Shown: piece by piece, positions 46,697 to 56,070 of the stretch
How the letters are laid out: every line of letters starts with the position of its first letter
Numbering within the stretch: the stretch's first letter is position 1
Assembly (NCBI RefSeq): GCF_000420385.1
Contig: NZ_ATUV01000001.1
Coordinates: forward strand, 744,001 to 808,000
Length of the DNA: 64,000 nucleotides
Direction: 5' to 3'
DNA from: Hippea alviniae EP5-r
Lineage (GTDB): Bacteria > Campylobacterota_A > Desulfurellia > Desulfurellales > Hippeaceae
Program-made: the position numbers and the translations under genes
Notes under the pieces: generated by a model
What the model was told of the DNA's origin: nothing
Database searches by the model: none
What the model saw: the letters and a program-made list of their open reading frames with translations, nothing else

Positions 46697-49600
46697 TTAA
46701 AACCTATTTGAGCCACCACCATAAACCCATTTGAACCTTATAAACGCTTTAAAACCTGTGCCACCTGTTTTGATAACTTCAAGTTTAGCATAGTGCCCTT
46801 CTTGGGTTCTAACGCAGTATGTATGACCAACCTTAGCTAATGTGTGAGCATAGTAGTCACTATATCCACTCTTTGGACAAACTTTAACATTACCTAAACT
46901 TACTCTACCCATATCCCTTATCATCCCGACATTAAAGTAAGGTTTATCATAACCCTTTACCTTTGGATTCACAAAACCAGCAGCTATATCCATCTCCCTA
47001 TTTGAGTATTTGCCAGTCTCGAAATCTAATGAGTAACCAACCCATTTCGTAGATTTTGCATGACTCAATACAGCTATCTTAACTCTACCGTTCTTATCGT
47101 TATTCTTCTTGTTGTTGGATATTTTAAATGGAGACAAAAACGAATCTCCCTCTATTTGATCAATAATAAAAAACGTTCTCGTGCTTTGAATATTAAAACA
47201 ATTCACAATCTTTACAATAGCTACACCTTTTCTATTTATATCACCATCAACTCTCCACGGAAGCCTAATTGTTGCACTCCAAAACCGCCCACTCCTCTCA
47301 AAACTTTTAAAATTAACCACAGTAAACGGATAGAACACGAGCCTATGCTTGAAATTACTCCTATTTTCATTGGCTATCTTGACAAGAACATCCGTTGTGT
47401 TTGAACCTCTTGCAAAAAATTTATCAATAGATTTACCGGAATTGTATGTGTTCTCAAAATCATTCAAAAATCTCTCCAACGAAGAAAATTTCCGTTTGTA
47501 TGTTATGAGAATATATGTTCCATCACCTTTGTAATTTGCATAGTTTTTGATGCTAAATTTAAGCACATAAAAGCTTTTATTCTTGGTTGGGTAAAAATCA
47601 CATACAAAATGGCCTTTTCCATCTATCTTACATTTCTTAAACCTGCCATCAACCAAAAACCCGACTGTTTTTACTCTACACTTTCTATTATTACCATATG
47701 CTTCATAATCACCGTTTATTGTAAGATAACCTTGATTTGTCAAATTATTTGATGTTATCATTAAACTTCTAAATACTCTTCTACCGTTTACATAAAGTGC
47801 TTTTATTCTCATTGCACCACAGGCGGGATGTTTATCGTTAAAGTCATTCAACATTCTCTCATAAATGGCTATATCAAAGAAAGGCTTGAACGGCAGAACT
47901 TTAGCCTTATCTAAAGCTATGCTAAACTCATAAGGATTTTTTTCAACACCTTGACTCAAAATATCGTATAATTGTTTTTCTACTCTTTTGAGTTTATAAA
48001 GTAAATTATAAGCATTCTTAAAAACGTTACTTTTTACCCAATCGCAATACCCTAAATTCGGTTTATAGAGTCCTCTCATACAACTTTCAAACCTATATAC
48101 AGCATCTTCTGCTTCTTCTGTAATTAATTTAATTCGACTAAATGTCGAGTTTACCATTCCAAAATACCAGATGAACTCTTTATACTTATTAGCCCTTCTC
48201 TTCTCTACCGACAGACAATTTGCAAAAACCCTCTCCGCACTCTTGAGCTCTGACTCATAAAAAGATAAAGGTTTATAAAATCTCTTATCTATTCTACTCA
48301 TAGCTATCTTCAAAGATTTCTGACGCGGCATTATTTCACTGCTTATAATTTCAAAATTTTCTCCATATTTTAGATAAAGCTTAAATAGAATAGCATTGAT
48401 TTTTCCAGCTTTATCCTCAGCTTCACCAAGCCTTTTATCGATGCTATTTATATTTTTCACAATTTTACAGTAATTAAAAAAAGTCATATTGTAAACTCTT
48501 TCATTTAAATTCTGTTGAGTCTTCAGAAACCCGATATAATCAAGCAACTGTTGATACAAAAATGCAAGTTTAAAACTTCTGTCTTCCATGTTTGACAATA
48601 TACTTTCTGCTCTCATATAATGTTTTTTTACTTTCGGTTCACAAGAACTAACCATACGTTTATCCGAATATACCATTTCATCTTCATCACCACTCATCTT
48701 AGAAAAGATATACTTTGCGCCAAAATTATCGATAAAATTAGAAAGCTCTACTTGTTTCGAGTTGTAATCTGATATCAATTCAATTTCATCTTTATAAAAA
48801 TCTTCAATATATCTACTAAAGTCTTCTACAGCCTTAGAGTAGAGTTCTACATCATGCTCAAGCTTTCTTCTCAATTTTTCATATATTTCTATTCTCTTCT
48901 TAAGAGCCTCAAATGTTATCTTATGTTTACTCTCCATTAACTCCTTAAACTCTTCAGCACTTCTTTCTATCTGATAAATTTCTACATCATTTAAGCTTCT
49001 ATCGTTCTTCAGCTTTTTAACTTCAGACTTTACAACATCGGGAATATTGTCTCTTTTACAAATACTCTCTTTTATTTTTTCAAGTTTATTCATAGCATCA
49101 GCTCGTTTATTTCTAACCATATTCAGTATACTTCTAAAATCAGATTTAAACTTATCCCAATTTTTCACATCCAGTTGAGTTGACCTATAAGTACGATAAT
49201 AATTTTGGGCACTTTTGTAAGCACTTTCACTATAAGAGATAAAAGTTGAGAAACTTATAGACTCGCTTATATAATCGTTTGCAAGCCTCCTTTCAAACTC
49301 AATATAAGGTTCGAAAAATAGCACTTTTGAAGGACTAATACCTTTAGACTCCATCTCTATAACTTTCTCTGTCTTTTTCTGAGCATCTTTTATAGTCCTT
49401 TTTAACTTGCTGTCTATTTCGCCATTTAGACCTTCTATTAATTCTGAATATTCAACACCTTTTACATTTAATATTTTATTTTTTATACTTTTTGCTATTT
49501 TCTCTGTATCTCTGCTCTTAATTAGCTTTTCCCACTCTCTCTTTTTTTTACTTGCTTCTTCAATTACTCTGCTTCTAAATTTATCATTTAATATAAAAAG

Positions 49601-50545
49601 CCTAACATTTTGTTCTGTTGCTGGAATTTCGGCAGACACAAGAGCAGAATAGGCTTTTGCAATATATCTTCTGTTCGCTTTATTTAGAGTCTTTAAAAGA
49701 GAAATGTACGTAGCAATAGTTATTTCTTTATCTTTGGGCAGACTACTATTTATTGTCCATACAGTATCAACCAACTTTCTGTAAGTTTCATCATTATCAT
49801 ATCTGTTTAATGTTCTCTCGTTAACAGGCTCTTTAGCAGCCTTCAATCTCCACGAAATAATGTCATAATGCATCTGCAAGTTTGCAACCTTTTGATAAAT
49901 CTCCCTTTTGGCTCTTTCTGCCGCGCGCTTTGCCTTATCAATAGCATAAAAATATCTTCTATAACGTGTATGAATCAACAAAGCCTCAGCCCATATTTTA
50001 CTTCTTAACTGCTCATAGTATTTTTTTCTGTATGCATAAGGAACACTCCTTCCAAGTTCACTATTCCCTATCCTATCATCAAACCATGCATTAACTCTGG
50101 CAATAAAATCCTTCCACTTAGGCACTGACTTACTAACCTTCCAAGATTCCACCTGCTCTTTTAGGAAGTCTCTTTTGAAATGGAGAATATCCGTTTTTTC
50201 ATTAAATTTTATCATTTGACCGTAAACACTCTTGGTGAAATTCCACGCAACACCAATAACTGAAGCCCCGGCAGAACCTACAAGAATGCCAAGCACTTGA
50301 CTCGCAACTTCTTCACTTATGACTTGTTTAGCCTTATCAAACTCTCCGTGTGACATATGGTCAATTGCCTGCAATATATTTTCAACGGGAATATCTGTTC
50401 CTAATCTTTTATTGAGTTCATTATGAAGCTCATATTTGACGGCTTCCCACGCATATTTCTTTACTTCTTTTGAACTCAAAGCAAAACTATTAACTTGGAA
50501 TATAAAAACAACAACAATCACAACAATAATTTTGAGTCTTCTCAT
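46697..50545 (-). CDS. very large secreted coiled-coil protein of unknown function
   Basis: Protein of 1282 residues with a signal peptide or anchor (MRRLKIIVVIVVVFIFQ..., cut near residue 22). A hydrophobic glycine/alanine stretch lies at about 84-102. From about 150 to 790 it is almost all charged helix (K, E, R rich), as expected for long coiled coils. The last 400 residues are beta-rich with paired cysteines, and end in a compact module with VGHTYCVRTQEGHYAKLEV. No enzyme motif is seen. Twelve bases separate it from both neighbours. It may be a periplasmic or surface fibre; the role is unknown. Confidence 0.8.
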   Translation of the reverse strand: MRRLKIIVVIVVVFIFQVNSFALSSKEVKKYAWEAVKYELHNELNKRLGTDIPVENILQAIDHMSHGEFDKAKQVISEEVASQVLGILVGSAGASVIGVAWNFTKSVYGQMIKFNEKTDILHFKRDFLKEQVESWKVSKSVPKWKDFIARVNAWFDDRIGNSELGRSVPYAYRKKYYEQLRSKIWAEALLIHTRYRRYFYAIDKAKRAAERAKREIYQKVANLQMHYDIISWRLKAAKEPVNERTLNRYDNDETYRKLVDTVWTINSSLPKDKEITIATYISLLKTLNKANRRYIAKAYSALVSAEIPATEQNVRLFILNDKFRSRVIEEASKKKREWEKLIKSRDTEKIAKSIKNKILNVKGVEYSELIEGLNGEIDSKLKRTIKDAQKKTEKVIEMESKGISPSKVLFFEPYIEFERRLANDYISESISFSTFISYSESAYKSAQNYYRTYRSTQLDVKNWDKFKSDFRSILNMVRNKRADAMNKLEKIKESICKRDNIPDVVKSEVKKLKNDRSLNDVEIYQIERSAEEFKELMESKHKITFEALKKRIEIYEKLRRKLEHDVELYSKAVEDFSRYIEDFYKDEIELISDYNSKQVELSNFIDNFGAKYIFSKMSGDEDEMVYSDKRMVSSCEPKVKKHYMRAESILSNMEDRSFKLAFLYQQLLDYIGFLKTQQNLNERVYNMTFFNYCKIVKNINSIDKRLGEAEDKAGKINAILFKLYLKYGENFEIISSEIMPRQKSLKIAMSRIDKRFYKPLSFYESELKSAERVFANCLSVEKRRANKYKEFIWYFGMVNSTFSRIKLITEEAEDAVYRFESCMRGLYKPNLGYCDWVKSNVFKNAYNLLYKLKRVEKQLYDILSQGVEKNPYEFSIALDKAKVLPFKPFFDIAIYERMLNDFNDKHPACGAMRIKALYVNGRRVFRSLMITSNNLTNQGYLTINGDYEAYGNNRKCRVKTVGFLVDGRFKKCKIDGKGHFVCDFYPTKNKSFYVLKFSIKNYANYKGDGTYILITYKRKFSSLERFLNDFENTYNSGKSIDKFFARGSNTTDVLVKIANENRSNFKHRLVFYPFTVVNFKSFERSGRFWSATIRLPWRVDGDINRKGVAIVKIVNCFNIQSTRTFFIIDQIEGDSFLSPFKISNNKKNNDKNGRVKIAVLSHAKSTKWVGYSLDFETGKYSNREMDIAAGFVNPKVKGYDKPYFNVGMIRDMGRVSLGNVKVCPKSGYSDYYAHTLAKVGHTYCVRTQEGHYAKLEVIKTGGTGFKAFIRFKWVYGGGSNRF

Positions 50546-50557
50546 ACAAAACTCCTT

Positions 50558-51526
50558 TTAAATAGCAGGATTTAACACCACAACAACATAAATGTATTTG
50601 CCGTCGCATTTAAACGGCCTGCTCGAACCATACATTCTCTTAGAAAAAGCCTTTAACTGATAAACACCTTTTCCTATTTTAAATGCGTTGCTACTTAACT
50701 CGGTTTGATACTGTTCCTTAGTCAATTTATTGAGTATAAGCTTTACTTTACTTTTTAGCCGATAAAAGTTGCTACCCACTATAATTACTTTAACATTGCA
50801 ACTACTCAAAACCTTTGGGTTTCTATTGCCAAAAAATTTACGCTTCAGAAAATCTGCAAGTTCAAACTTACCTTCACCTTTAACTTTTGAAATAAGACTT
50901 CTATCAACTCTAAAAACAGATACAAGATTTCCTTTTTCTTTGCTCTCTTGAGACATACATACCCTTAAAAAATCATCTAAATTAGCAATTGTATAATTTT
51001 TGGGCTCCTTCTCAAAAACATCAGGTTTCTCAATAAGATGCAAATATACATCTTTACACTCATCATATCGGTCAAAATTAATATACTTAACCGTTGAGTA
51101 ATCGGCAGGATATATTTCAACTTCACGCAAAGGAGTTGGCAGTTTAACATTAAAATACACCAAAAAACCGCTATCTTCATCAATAATCCTTGATTCTTCG
51201 CTTAAAACAAAGCCATCAAAATCAAAATCCCTTATATGTCCATCAACGCCAAGCGACACACCGCTCTTTGAAACAGGATTAAAAGCAGAAAAACCAATAG
51301 GAACAGCATCATATAAAACAGAACTGGTAAAATTGACAAAATAGGCATGCTTTTTATCAAGTTTTAAAAACAACCCATCATATCCAACACTCCTAACATT
51401 CACAGACAAAAACTTACCATCAGACTCTGCTTTTACAATGTCAATTTCTTGTTTACTTGTCGCTTCTTTTTTGCATGAATATGTAAAGAAAATTACAAAC
51501 AATAAAAATAAAAGAAAACTTCTCAC
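50558..51526 (-). CDS. putative lipoprotein of unknown function
   Basis: Protein of 322 residues with a short hydrophobic leader ending FFTYSC, a plausible lipobox with lipidated Cys at residue 18. The mature part is mixed alpha/beta with repeated short beta stretches (FLSVNVRSVGYDGLFLKLD...), four further cysteines (ECKD, RVCM, SSCN, FKCD) and no recognised family. Overlaps the preceding gene by four bases. By position it may anchor or process the large coiled-coil protein encoded next. Confidence 0.75.
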   Translation of the reverse strand: MRSFLLFLLFVIFFTYSCKKEATSKQEIDIVKAESDGKFLSVNVRSVGYDGLFLKLDKKHAYFVNFTSSVLYDAVPIGFSAFNPVSKSGVSLGVDGHIRDFDFDGFVLSEESRIIDEDSGFLVYFNVKLPTPLREVEIYPADYSTVKYINFDRYDECKDVYLHLIEKPDVFEKEPKNYTIANLDDFLRVCMSQESKEKGNLVSVFRVDRSLISKVKGEGKFELADFLKRKFFGNRNPKVLSSCNVKVIIVGSNFYRLKSKVKLILNKLTKEQYQTELSSNAFKIGKGVYQLKAFSKRMYGSSRPFKCDGKYIYVVVVLNPAI

Positions 51527-52299
51527 TTCTCAAATCTCAAAAACAGACCTTCAATCTTCCAGCTTGAACCATCTTTGGAGTATTCAAATCTAAATCCTAC
51601 CTTTTTGGGTGATGTAGGATAATAGCCTTCTACTCTTAAAACGCCATTTTCAAGAACATTCGTTCTCTTTATAACAGGCTGCATTGAATCTATATCATTC
51701 CAATTTATATTAACGGATGCAAACCTTTTGAATACAGATGCGAGTCTCTCCTTTGGAATCTGGTTTTTGAAATTATCAGATGCAAGCATGTAAACCTTAG
51801 AATAATCATTGTTTAATATGCCATCAACAATAGCATCCATTGTCTTTTTCACAAGAAAATTATAATTACTATCAGACGAATTATTGCTATTAGATGCAAC
51901 ATCAACACCTGTGGGTGATAAAGAAATATAGTTTATCTTCCACTCTTCTCCTTCTTTCACCAACACTATCTCAACAGGCATAGAAGAGCCATCAGAAAAC
52001 TCTATTTTACCCTTCAATTTGGCTGTTCCATCTGCATTCTTCTCTCTGCTGCTAAAAGAACAACCTGAGTAATTCCTAAATCTATTATAAGGGAAAACCT
52101 TTTTTAGAGCCGATACAGATGTAACTCTTTTGAAATCATTAGAAACATACATTTGAGCCTTACTATAATCTCCATTCTTTATAGCTGTGAAAAAGTTATT
52201 AGCAACATCAGTTAAATCCGAAGTAAAGAACATTGCAGCAGCAAAGCCAATAACAGCGAGAAAAACAAGAAAAACCAAAACCTTAAACAATTTTTTCAT
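51523..52299 (-). CDS. membrane-anchored protein with two NTF2-like repeats
   Basis: Protein of 258 residues with an N-terminal membrane anchor (about 5-26). Two similar halves follow: the first includes NGDYSKAQMYVSNDFK (about 42-57), the second NNDYSKVYMLASDNFK (about 164-179), each followed by a beta sheet typical of DUF4878/NTF2-like folds (KEGEEWKINYISL, KDGSSWKIEGLFL). Such domains bind ligands or proteins outside the membrane. First gene of the five-gene operon, behind a near-consensus promoter. GGAGG precedes the ATG. Confidence 0.75.
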   Translation of the reverse strand: MKKLFKVLVFLVFLAVIGFAAAMFFTSDLTDVANNFFTAIKNGDYSKAQMYVSNDFKRVTSVSALKKVFPYNRFRNYSGCSFSSREKNADGTAKLKGKIEFSDGSSMPVEIVLVKEGEEWKINYISLSPTGVDVASNSNNSSDSNYNFLVKKTMDAIVDGILNNDYSKVYMLASDNFKNQIPKERLASVFKRFASVNINWNDIDSMQPVIKRTNVLENGVLRVEGYYPTSPKKVGFRFEYSKDGSSWKIEGLFLRFEK

Positions 52300-52368
52300 T
52301 TAAAACCTCCATTTAATAAATTAAATAAAAGTTCCAAAAAATAAAAAATTAACCTTACCTTTTTTAAA

Positions 52369-52397
52369 AGTATAAAATATTTCTAAAAATATGTCAA
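52369..52397 (-). promoter_or_regulatory. near-consensus promoter for the surface-protein operon
   Basis: Minus strand TTGACA (52392-52397) and TATACT (52369-52374), 17-base spacer, about 70 bases before the first gene. One of the best promoter matches in the window, suggesting strong constitutive expression unless repressed. Confidence 0.65.
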
Positions 52398-52419
52398 AAA
52401 ATATGTTATTTCGTAATAA

Positions 52420-53160
52420 TTATTTTAATAATTTCACCAACTCTGGCAAACTCTCTTCACTCTTGCCTATTATCACTTCTTCAGCATAAACAGAAACACC
52501 GGAATATTCCGTATTAAATTCGAAAACAACGCCTTTTATATCGTGAGTTATTTTGGGAAGGCTTGCAGCAGGTTGAACCATGCCGCTTGTTCCGACAACA
52601 AGCATAACATCGCATTGGGCAGCAAGGCTCATGGCTTTATCAAGAATATCCCTATCTAAATTCTCGCCAAACCAGACAACATTGGGTCTTGTTTTGCCAC
52701 CACAATAAACACACTTTGGTGGCAGCTCATCGTCTGAATAAATCTTATCGTCAAAGTAAATCTTGTCGCATATCAAACATTTAGTCTCAAAAATATTGCC
52801 GTGAAGTTCATAAACATTCTTATTACCTGCTCTTTTATGAAGCGAATCTATATTCTGGGTAATCAGAGCAAAATTATCACCAAACATCTTTTCAAGTTCA
52901 ACCAAAGCGTAATGTGCAGGATTGGGTTTTGCTTCTTTTATTATTTTTCTTCTGTAATTATACCATTGCCATACAAGTTTCGGGTTTTTACTGAAGGCTT
53001 CATAGGTTGCAAGCTCACTCGGAGAATATTTGCTCCACAGGCCATCCTTACCTCTAAATGTTGGAATGCCGCTTGCTTTGGATATACCAGCGCCTGTTAA
53101 GACAACCAGCTTTTTAGCGTTTTTTATTCTATCTGCAACTATTTTTAGCTTTTCATTCAT
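52420..53160 (-). CDS. cobB: Sir2-family NAD-dependent protein deacylase
   Basis: Sirtuin of 246 residues that removes acyl groups from lysine using NAD. Motifs: TGAGISKASGIPTFRG (about 21-36), TQNIDSLHKRAG (about 108-119), the general-base His in YELHGN and a zinc site CLIC...CVYC (two CxxC pairs, about 130-155). The sequence WYNYRRK keeps the Tyr-xx-Arg pair that in class III sirtuins such as E. coli CobB recognises succinyl or malonyl lysine, so desuccinylase activity is plausible. Last gene of the dnaG operon. Confidence 0.93.
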   Translation of the reverse strand: MNEKLKIVADRIKNAKKLVVLTGAGISKASGIPTFRGKDGLWSKYSPSELATYEAFSKNPKLVWQWYNYRRKIIKEAKPNPAHYALVELEKMFGDNFALITQNIDSLHKRAGNKNVYELHGNIFETKCLICDKIYFDDKIYSDDELPPKCVYCGGKTRPNVVWFGENLDRDILDKAMSLAAQCDVMLVVGTSGMVQPAASLPKITHDIKGVVFEFNTEYSGVSVYAEEVIIGKSEESLPELVKLLK

Positions 53161-53705
53161 CGGTTTACCTCCAGTATTATTCTGGATGAGTTCTCCAAAG
53201 CACTCACAAGCTGCAAAGCCTTAAACAGGCTATCGGCATAGGCAAATACGCCATGTCCCTTTGCAATAACTATACTTCTTTTTGTCTCTTTTAAATATGC
53301 TGGTATCTCGTCTTTTGCAAGCTGCCAGTTGTTGTAGGGTATATCAAGCACATCAACACTTTTTAAAAAGAGAGAGCCTTCATAATCTATCGGCTCTATC
53401 GTTTTGTATCCTTTTAACGATAAAGCAACCGTAGCCTGTGGATGTGCATGAACTATAGCTTTTGCTTCGTCTATCTCTTTATAAATATTCACATGCAACT
53501 CCACTTCACTTGATGCTGCATTCCATCTAACATCCTTCTCAAACCCTATTTTCACTATATCCTTACCGCGCAGATTAAATAGGCTTTTACCTGTTTTTGT
53601 TATCCAGATACCATCTTTTACCCTGCAGCTCAAATTTCCGCTTGATGCATCAACAAGATGGTTTAAAAACATCATATTTCCAATGCGTCTGAATTCTCCT
53701 ATCAT
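53157..53705 (-). CDS. class II aldolase/adducin family protein
   Basis: Metal-dependent aldolase-like protein of 182 residues. Motifs are ASSGNLS (about 21-27), SSEVELH, the zinc pair HAHP (about 91-94) and AKGHGVF (about 146). The family contains fuculose-, rhamnulose- and 5-deoxyribulose-phosphate aldolases and the methionine-salvage MtnB. Short length suggests a small-sugar phosphate aldolase, possibly recycling 5-deoxyribose from radical SAM by-products, but this is a guess. Overlaps the sirtuin by four bases. Confidence 0.88.
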   Translation of the reverse strand: MIGEFRRIGNMMFLNHLVDASSGNLSCRVKDGIWITKTGKSLFNLRGKDIVKIGFEKDVRWNAASSEVELHVNIYKEIDEAKAIVHAHPQATVALSLKGYKTIEPIDYEGSLFLKSVDVLDIPYNNWQLAKDEIPAYLKETKRSIVIAKGHGVFAYADSLFKALQLVSALENSSRIILEVNR

Positions 53706-54305
53706 TTACGCTCTCCTTCTTTTTATCATTACATAAACTCCAACAACAATCACAGAAAAAGCGATTATATACACATAAGCTTCATGAACCATCTTTTTTA
53801 CAAGCTGCACATTGTTGCCAACACTGAAACCTACAAATGCAAGCACGCAAACCCAGATTAAAGCGCCAAAAAATGTAAACAGGCTAAATCTAAAAAAATT
53901 CATTCTCGCAACACCAGCAGGCAGAGAGATATACTGACGAATACCGGGAAGCAATCTGCCTATGAATGTGCTTATCTCTCCGTGTTCTTTAAAAAACTTA
54001 TCAACCCTATCCAAGCCTTTTTTACCAAGCCCAACATACTTGCCATATTTTAAAAGAAACGGATAACCAAACTTGTAAGAGAGCCAATAGTTAAACCAAG
54101 CGCCGAAAAGACTGCCCAAACTTCCGCTTAAAATGACAAGAGCAATGTCCATTTTACCCTTTGCTGCAAGATAGGCAGCAGGCGGCACAACAACTTCACT
54201 GGGAAAAGGGAAAAATGTGCTCTCTAAAAACATAAGTAAAAAAATACCCGTATATCCACCATATCCTATCGCATTCACTATGAAATTAGCTATCTGCCCA
54301 ACCAT
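53706..54305 (-). CDS. DedA-family membrane protein
   Basis: Integral membrane protein of 199 residues with about five hydrophobic stretches. The DedA signature [20 protein letters not shown] is at about 118-137, and [18 protein letters not shown] near 27-44. DedA proteins act as lipid (undecaprenyl phosphate or phospholipid) flippases and in proton-motive-force homeostasis. GGGAG stands seven bases before the ATG, which lies inside the dnaG 3' end (20-base overlap). Confidence 0.92.
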   Translation of the reverse strand: MVGQIANFIVNAIGYGGYTGIFLLMFLESTFFPFPSEVVVPPAAYLAAKGKMDIALVILSGSLGSLFGAWFNYWLSYKFGYPFLLKYGKYVGLGKKGLDRVDKFFKEHGEISTFIGRLLPGIRQYISLPAGVARMNFFRFSLFTFFGALIWVCVLAFVGFSVGNNVQLVKKMVHEAYVYIIAFSVIVVGVYVMIKRRRA

Positions 54306-55974
54306 TCAGCACTCCCTTCAACTCTTTAAATATCTCATTGTATCTTGTTATATTCTCTTTTGTTGGCTCACTTTTTAGCTTCTCTTTAATCTCGTTCAAC
54401 ATTTTTTTGAGCCTTTCTATCTTAAACTGAGCTATAAGATATAAAAGCACTTTTCTTCTTTCAAATCTCTCTTCTATATCTGTTTGAGTGAGACTCAAAA
54501 GCTTATAACATAATCTTCTCTCATCTTCACTTAAACCCTTCTCAAACTCGCTTAAGTCAAACTCTTCACCAGTTAGATAAAAGTTAACCAGTTTAAAATA
54601 GAGCGTCTTATACAAACCATCAAGATTATCGGCAAACTCATCAAAATCTTCTATCCATCCCATAAGCTCTATGTCTTTTAATATTATACTCAAAAAAGCA
54701 TCCTGCTTGGTTATGGAAGATAGAAACGAAAACGACGCACTCCTTATACTAAAGATACTCTCAGAAACCTTGAATATATTAGCTGCCTTGTTCATATATG
54801 CAGCCCTAACAACAGGGTCAAACACACTTAAAATTATAGGTTTTATCTCTTCTATAGCCTTTAACTTCTCTGACGGATCTTCTATATTATATTTCGTCTT
54901 TAAAAACTCTATCAGATAATCAAAATACTCTTTGGAATTTTTAACCCTATCAAGATAAGCTTCCTTTGAGTTGTTCAGTATAAAACTGTCTGGATCTTCA
55001 CCCTTTTTAAGCACCACAACAAAAGGCTTAAGTTTTGAAGAGAGCACGATAGGTGCACTTCTAACCATCGCCCTAAAACCAGCTTCATCTGAATCATAGT
55101 TTAAATAAATCTTCTCTGCATACTTAGATAGGGTTGATAAATGAAACTTACTCAATGCTGTACCAAGTGTTGCAGTTGCATTCTTAATACCCACTATATG
55201 CAGCCTTAAACAGTCCATATAACCTTCAGTTATAATCACTTCTTTCGTCTCTCTTATCTTCTGTTTTGCCCAATTCAGGCCAAAAAGAACCTTCTGTTTT
55301 GAGAATATTGGTGTTTCTGGTGAGTTTAAATACTTTGCTTTGGTCTTATCATTTGTTAAAATTCTGCCGCCAAAGGCTATAACACGGCCACTCTCGTCAA
55401 AAATAGGGAATATAACCCTGCCAGAAAATCTGTTAAACAGACCTTTATAGCCATTGACAAAAATACCGCTTTTTAAAAGCTGCTCTTCACTAAAACCTTT
55501 AGATTTTAGGAGTTTTTCAAGCTCACTGCTTTCTGGAGCATAACCCAAACCATACTCTTCTATATGTTCTTTCTCTATATATCTGCTCTTTAAATACTCA
55601 AGTGCAACGCTATTTGCAAAAAGCTTCTCCTTAAAGTAATCAGCGGCTATTCTATGAATTTCAACCAAATCATCATATATGGACTTCTCTTCAAAAGAGA
55701 TGGGGATATTGTATCTTCTTGCAAGCTCCTTTACGGCATCTTTAAAATCAAGATTCTCTATCTTCATCAAAAATGTTATTACATCGCCACTTTCACCGCA
55801 TCCAAAACAGTGAAAGAAACCACCCTTTGGGTTTACAGAGAACGACGGTGTCTTCTCATGGTGAAATGGACACAAACCAAAGTAATTGGAACCTCTTTTT
55901 TTTAGCTGAACATATTGAGATATAAATTCAACAATATCAACCCTTCTTTTTATCTCTTCAACCAACTCTTTCAC
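54286..55974 (-). CDS. dnaG: DNA primase DnaG
   Basis: Replication primase of 562 residues. N-terminal CHC2 zinc domain: [11 protein letters not shown] (about 36-46) and HCFGC. Core motifs include FGGRILT, the toprim segment [12 protein letters not shown] and LNYDSDEAG. The C-terminal helicase-interaction domain is present but short. Start is a GTG. Leads an operon with dedA, an aldolase and a sirtuin; the usual partner rpoD is not beside it. Confidence 0.96.
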   Translation of the reverse strand: MKELVEEIKRRVDIVEFISQYVQLKKRGSNYFGLCPFHHEKTPSFSVNPKGGFFHCFGCGESGDVITFLMKIENLDFKDAVKELARRYNIPISFEEKSIYDDLVEIHRIAADYFKEKLFANSVALEYLKSRYIEKEHIEEYGLGYAPESSELEKLLKSKGFSEEQLLKSGIFVNGYKGLFNRFSGRVIFPIFDESGRVIAFGGRILTNDKTKAKYLNSPETPIFSKQKVLFGLNWAKQKIRETKEVIITEGYMDCLRLHIVGIKNATATLGTALSKFHLSTLSKYAEKIYLNYDSDEAGFRAMVRSAPIVLSSKLKPFVVVLKKGEDPDSFILNNSKEAYLDRVKNSKEYFDYLIEFLKTKYNIEDPSEKLKAIEEIKPIILSVFDPVVRAAYMNKAANIFKVSESIFSIRSASFSFLSSITKQDAFLSIILKDIELMGWIEDFDEFADNLDGLYKTLYFKLVNFYLTGEEFDLSEFEKGLSEDERRLCYKLLSLTQTDIEERFERRKVLLYLIAQFKIERLKKMLNEIKEKLKSEPTKENITRYNEIFKELKGVLNGWADS

Positions 55975-56017
55975 ATCTGTTAGTTTAACAAAAAAACCAC
56001 TCTGGTGGGATAAATTT

Positions 56018-56045
56018 TTGAATTATTGCTCTTTAGTGATATAAT
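56018..56045 (+). promoter_or_regulatory. promoter for the M24 peptidase-hpf-rapZ operon
   Basis: TTGAAT (56018-56023) and TATAAT (56040-56045), 16-base spacer, with a consensus -10 about 25 bases before the ATG. It drives a run of at least eleven tightly packed rightward genes. Confidence 0.6.
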
Positions 56046-56070
56046 GGGAAAAACCTGCAGGGGGCTTCGA

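Noticed and set aside
55990-56010. CCAC/GTGG hairpin with T-run upstream of dnaG as a terminator or attenuator
   Set aside because: The stem is only four bases with a four-base loop; no upstream leftward transcript is evident that would need ending.
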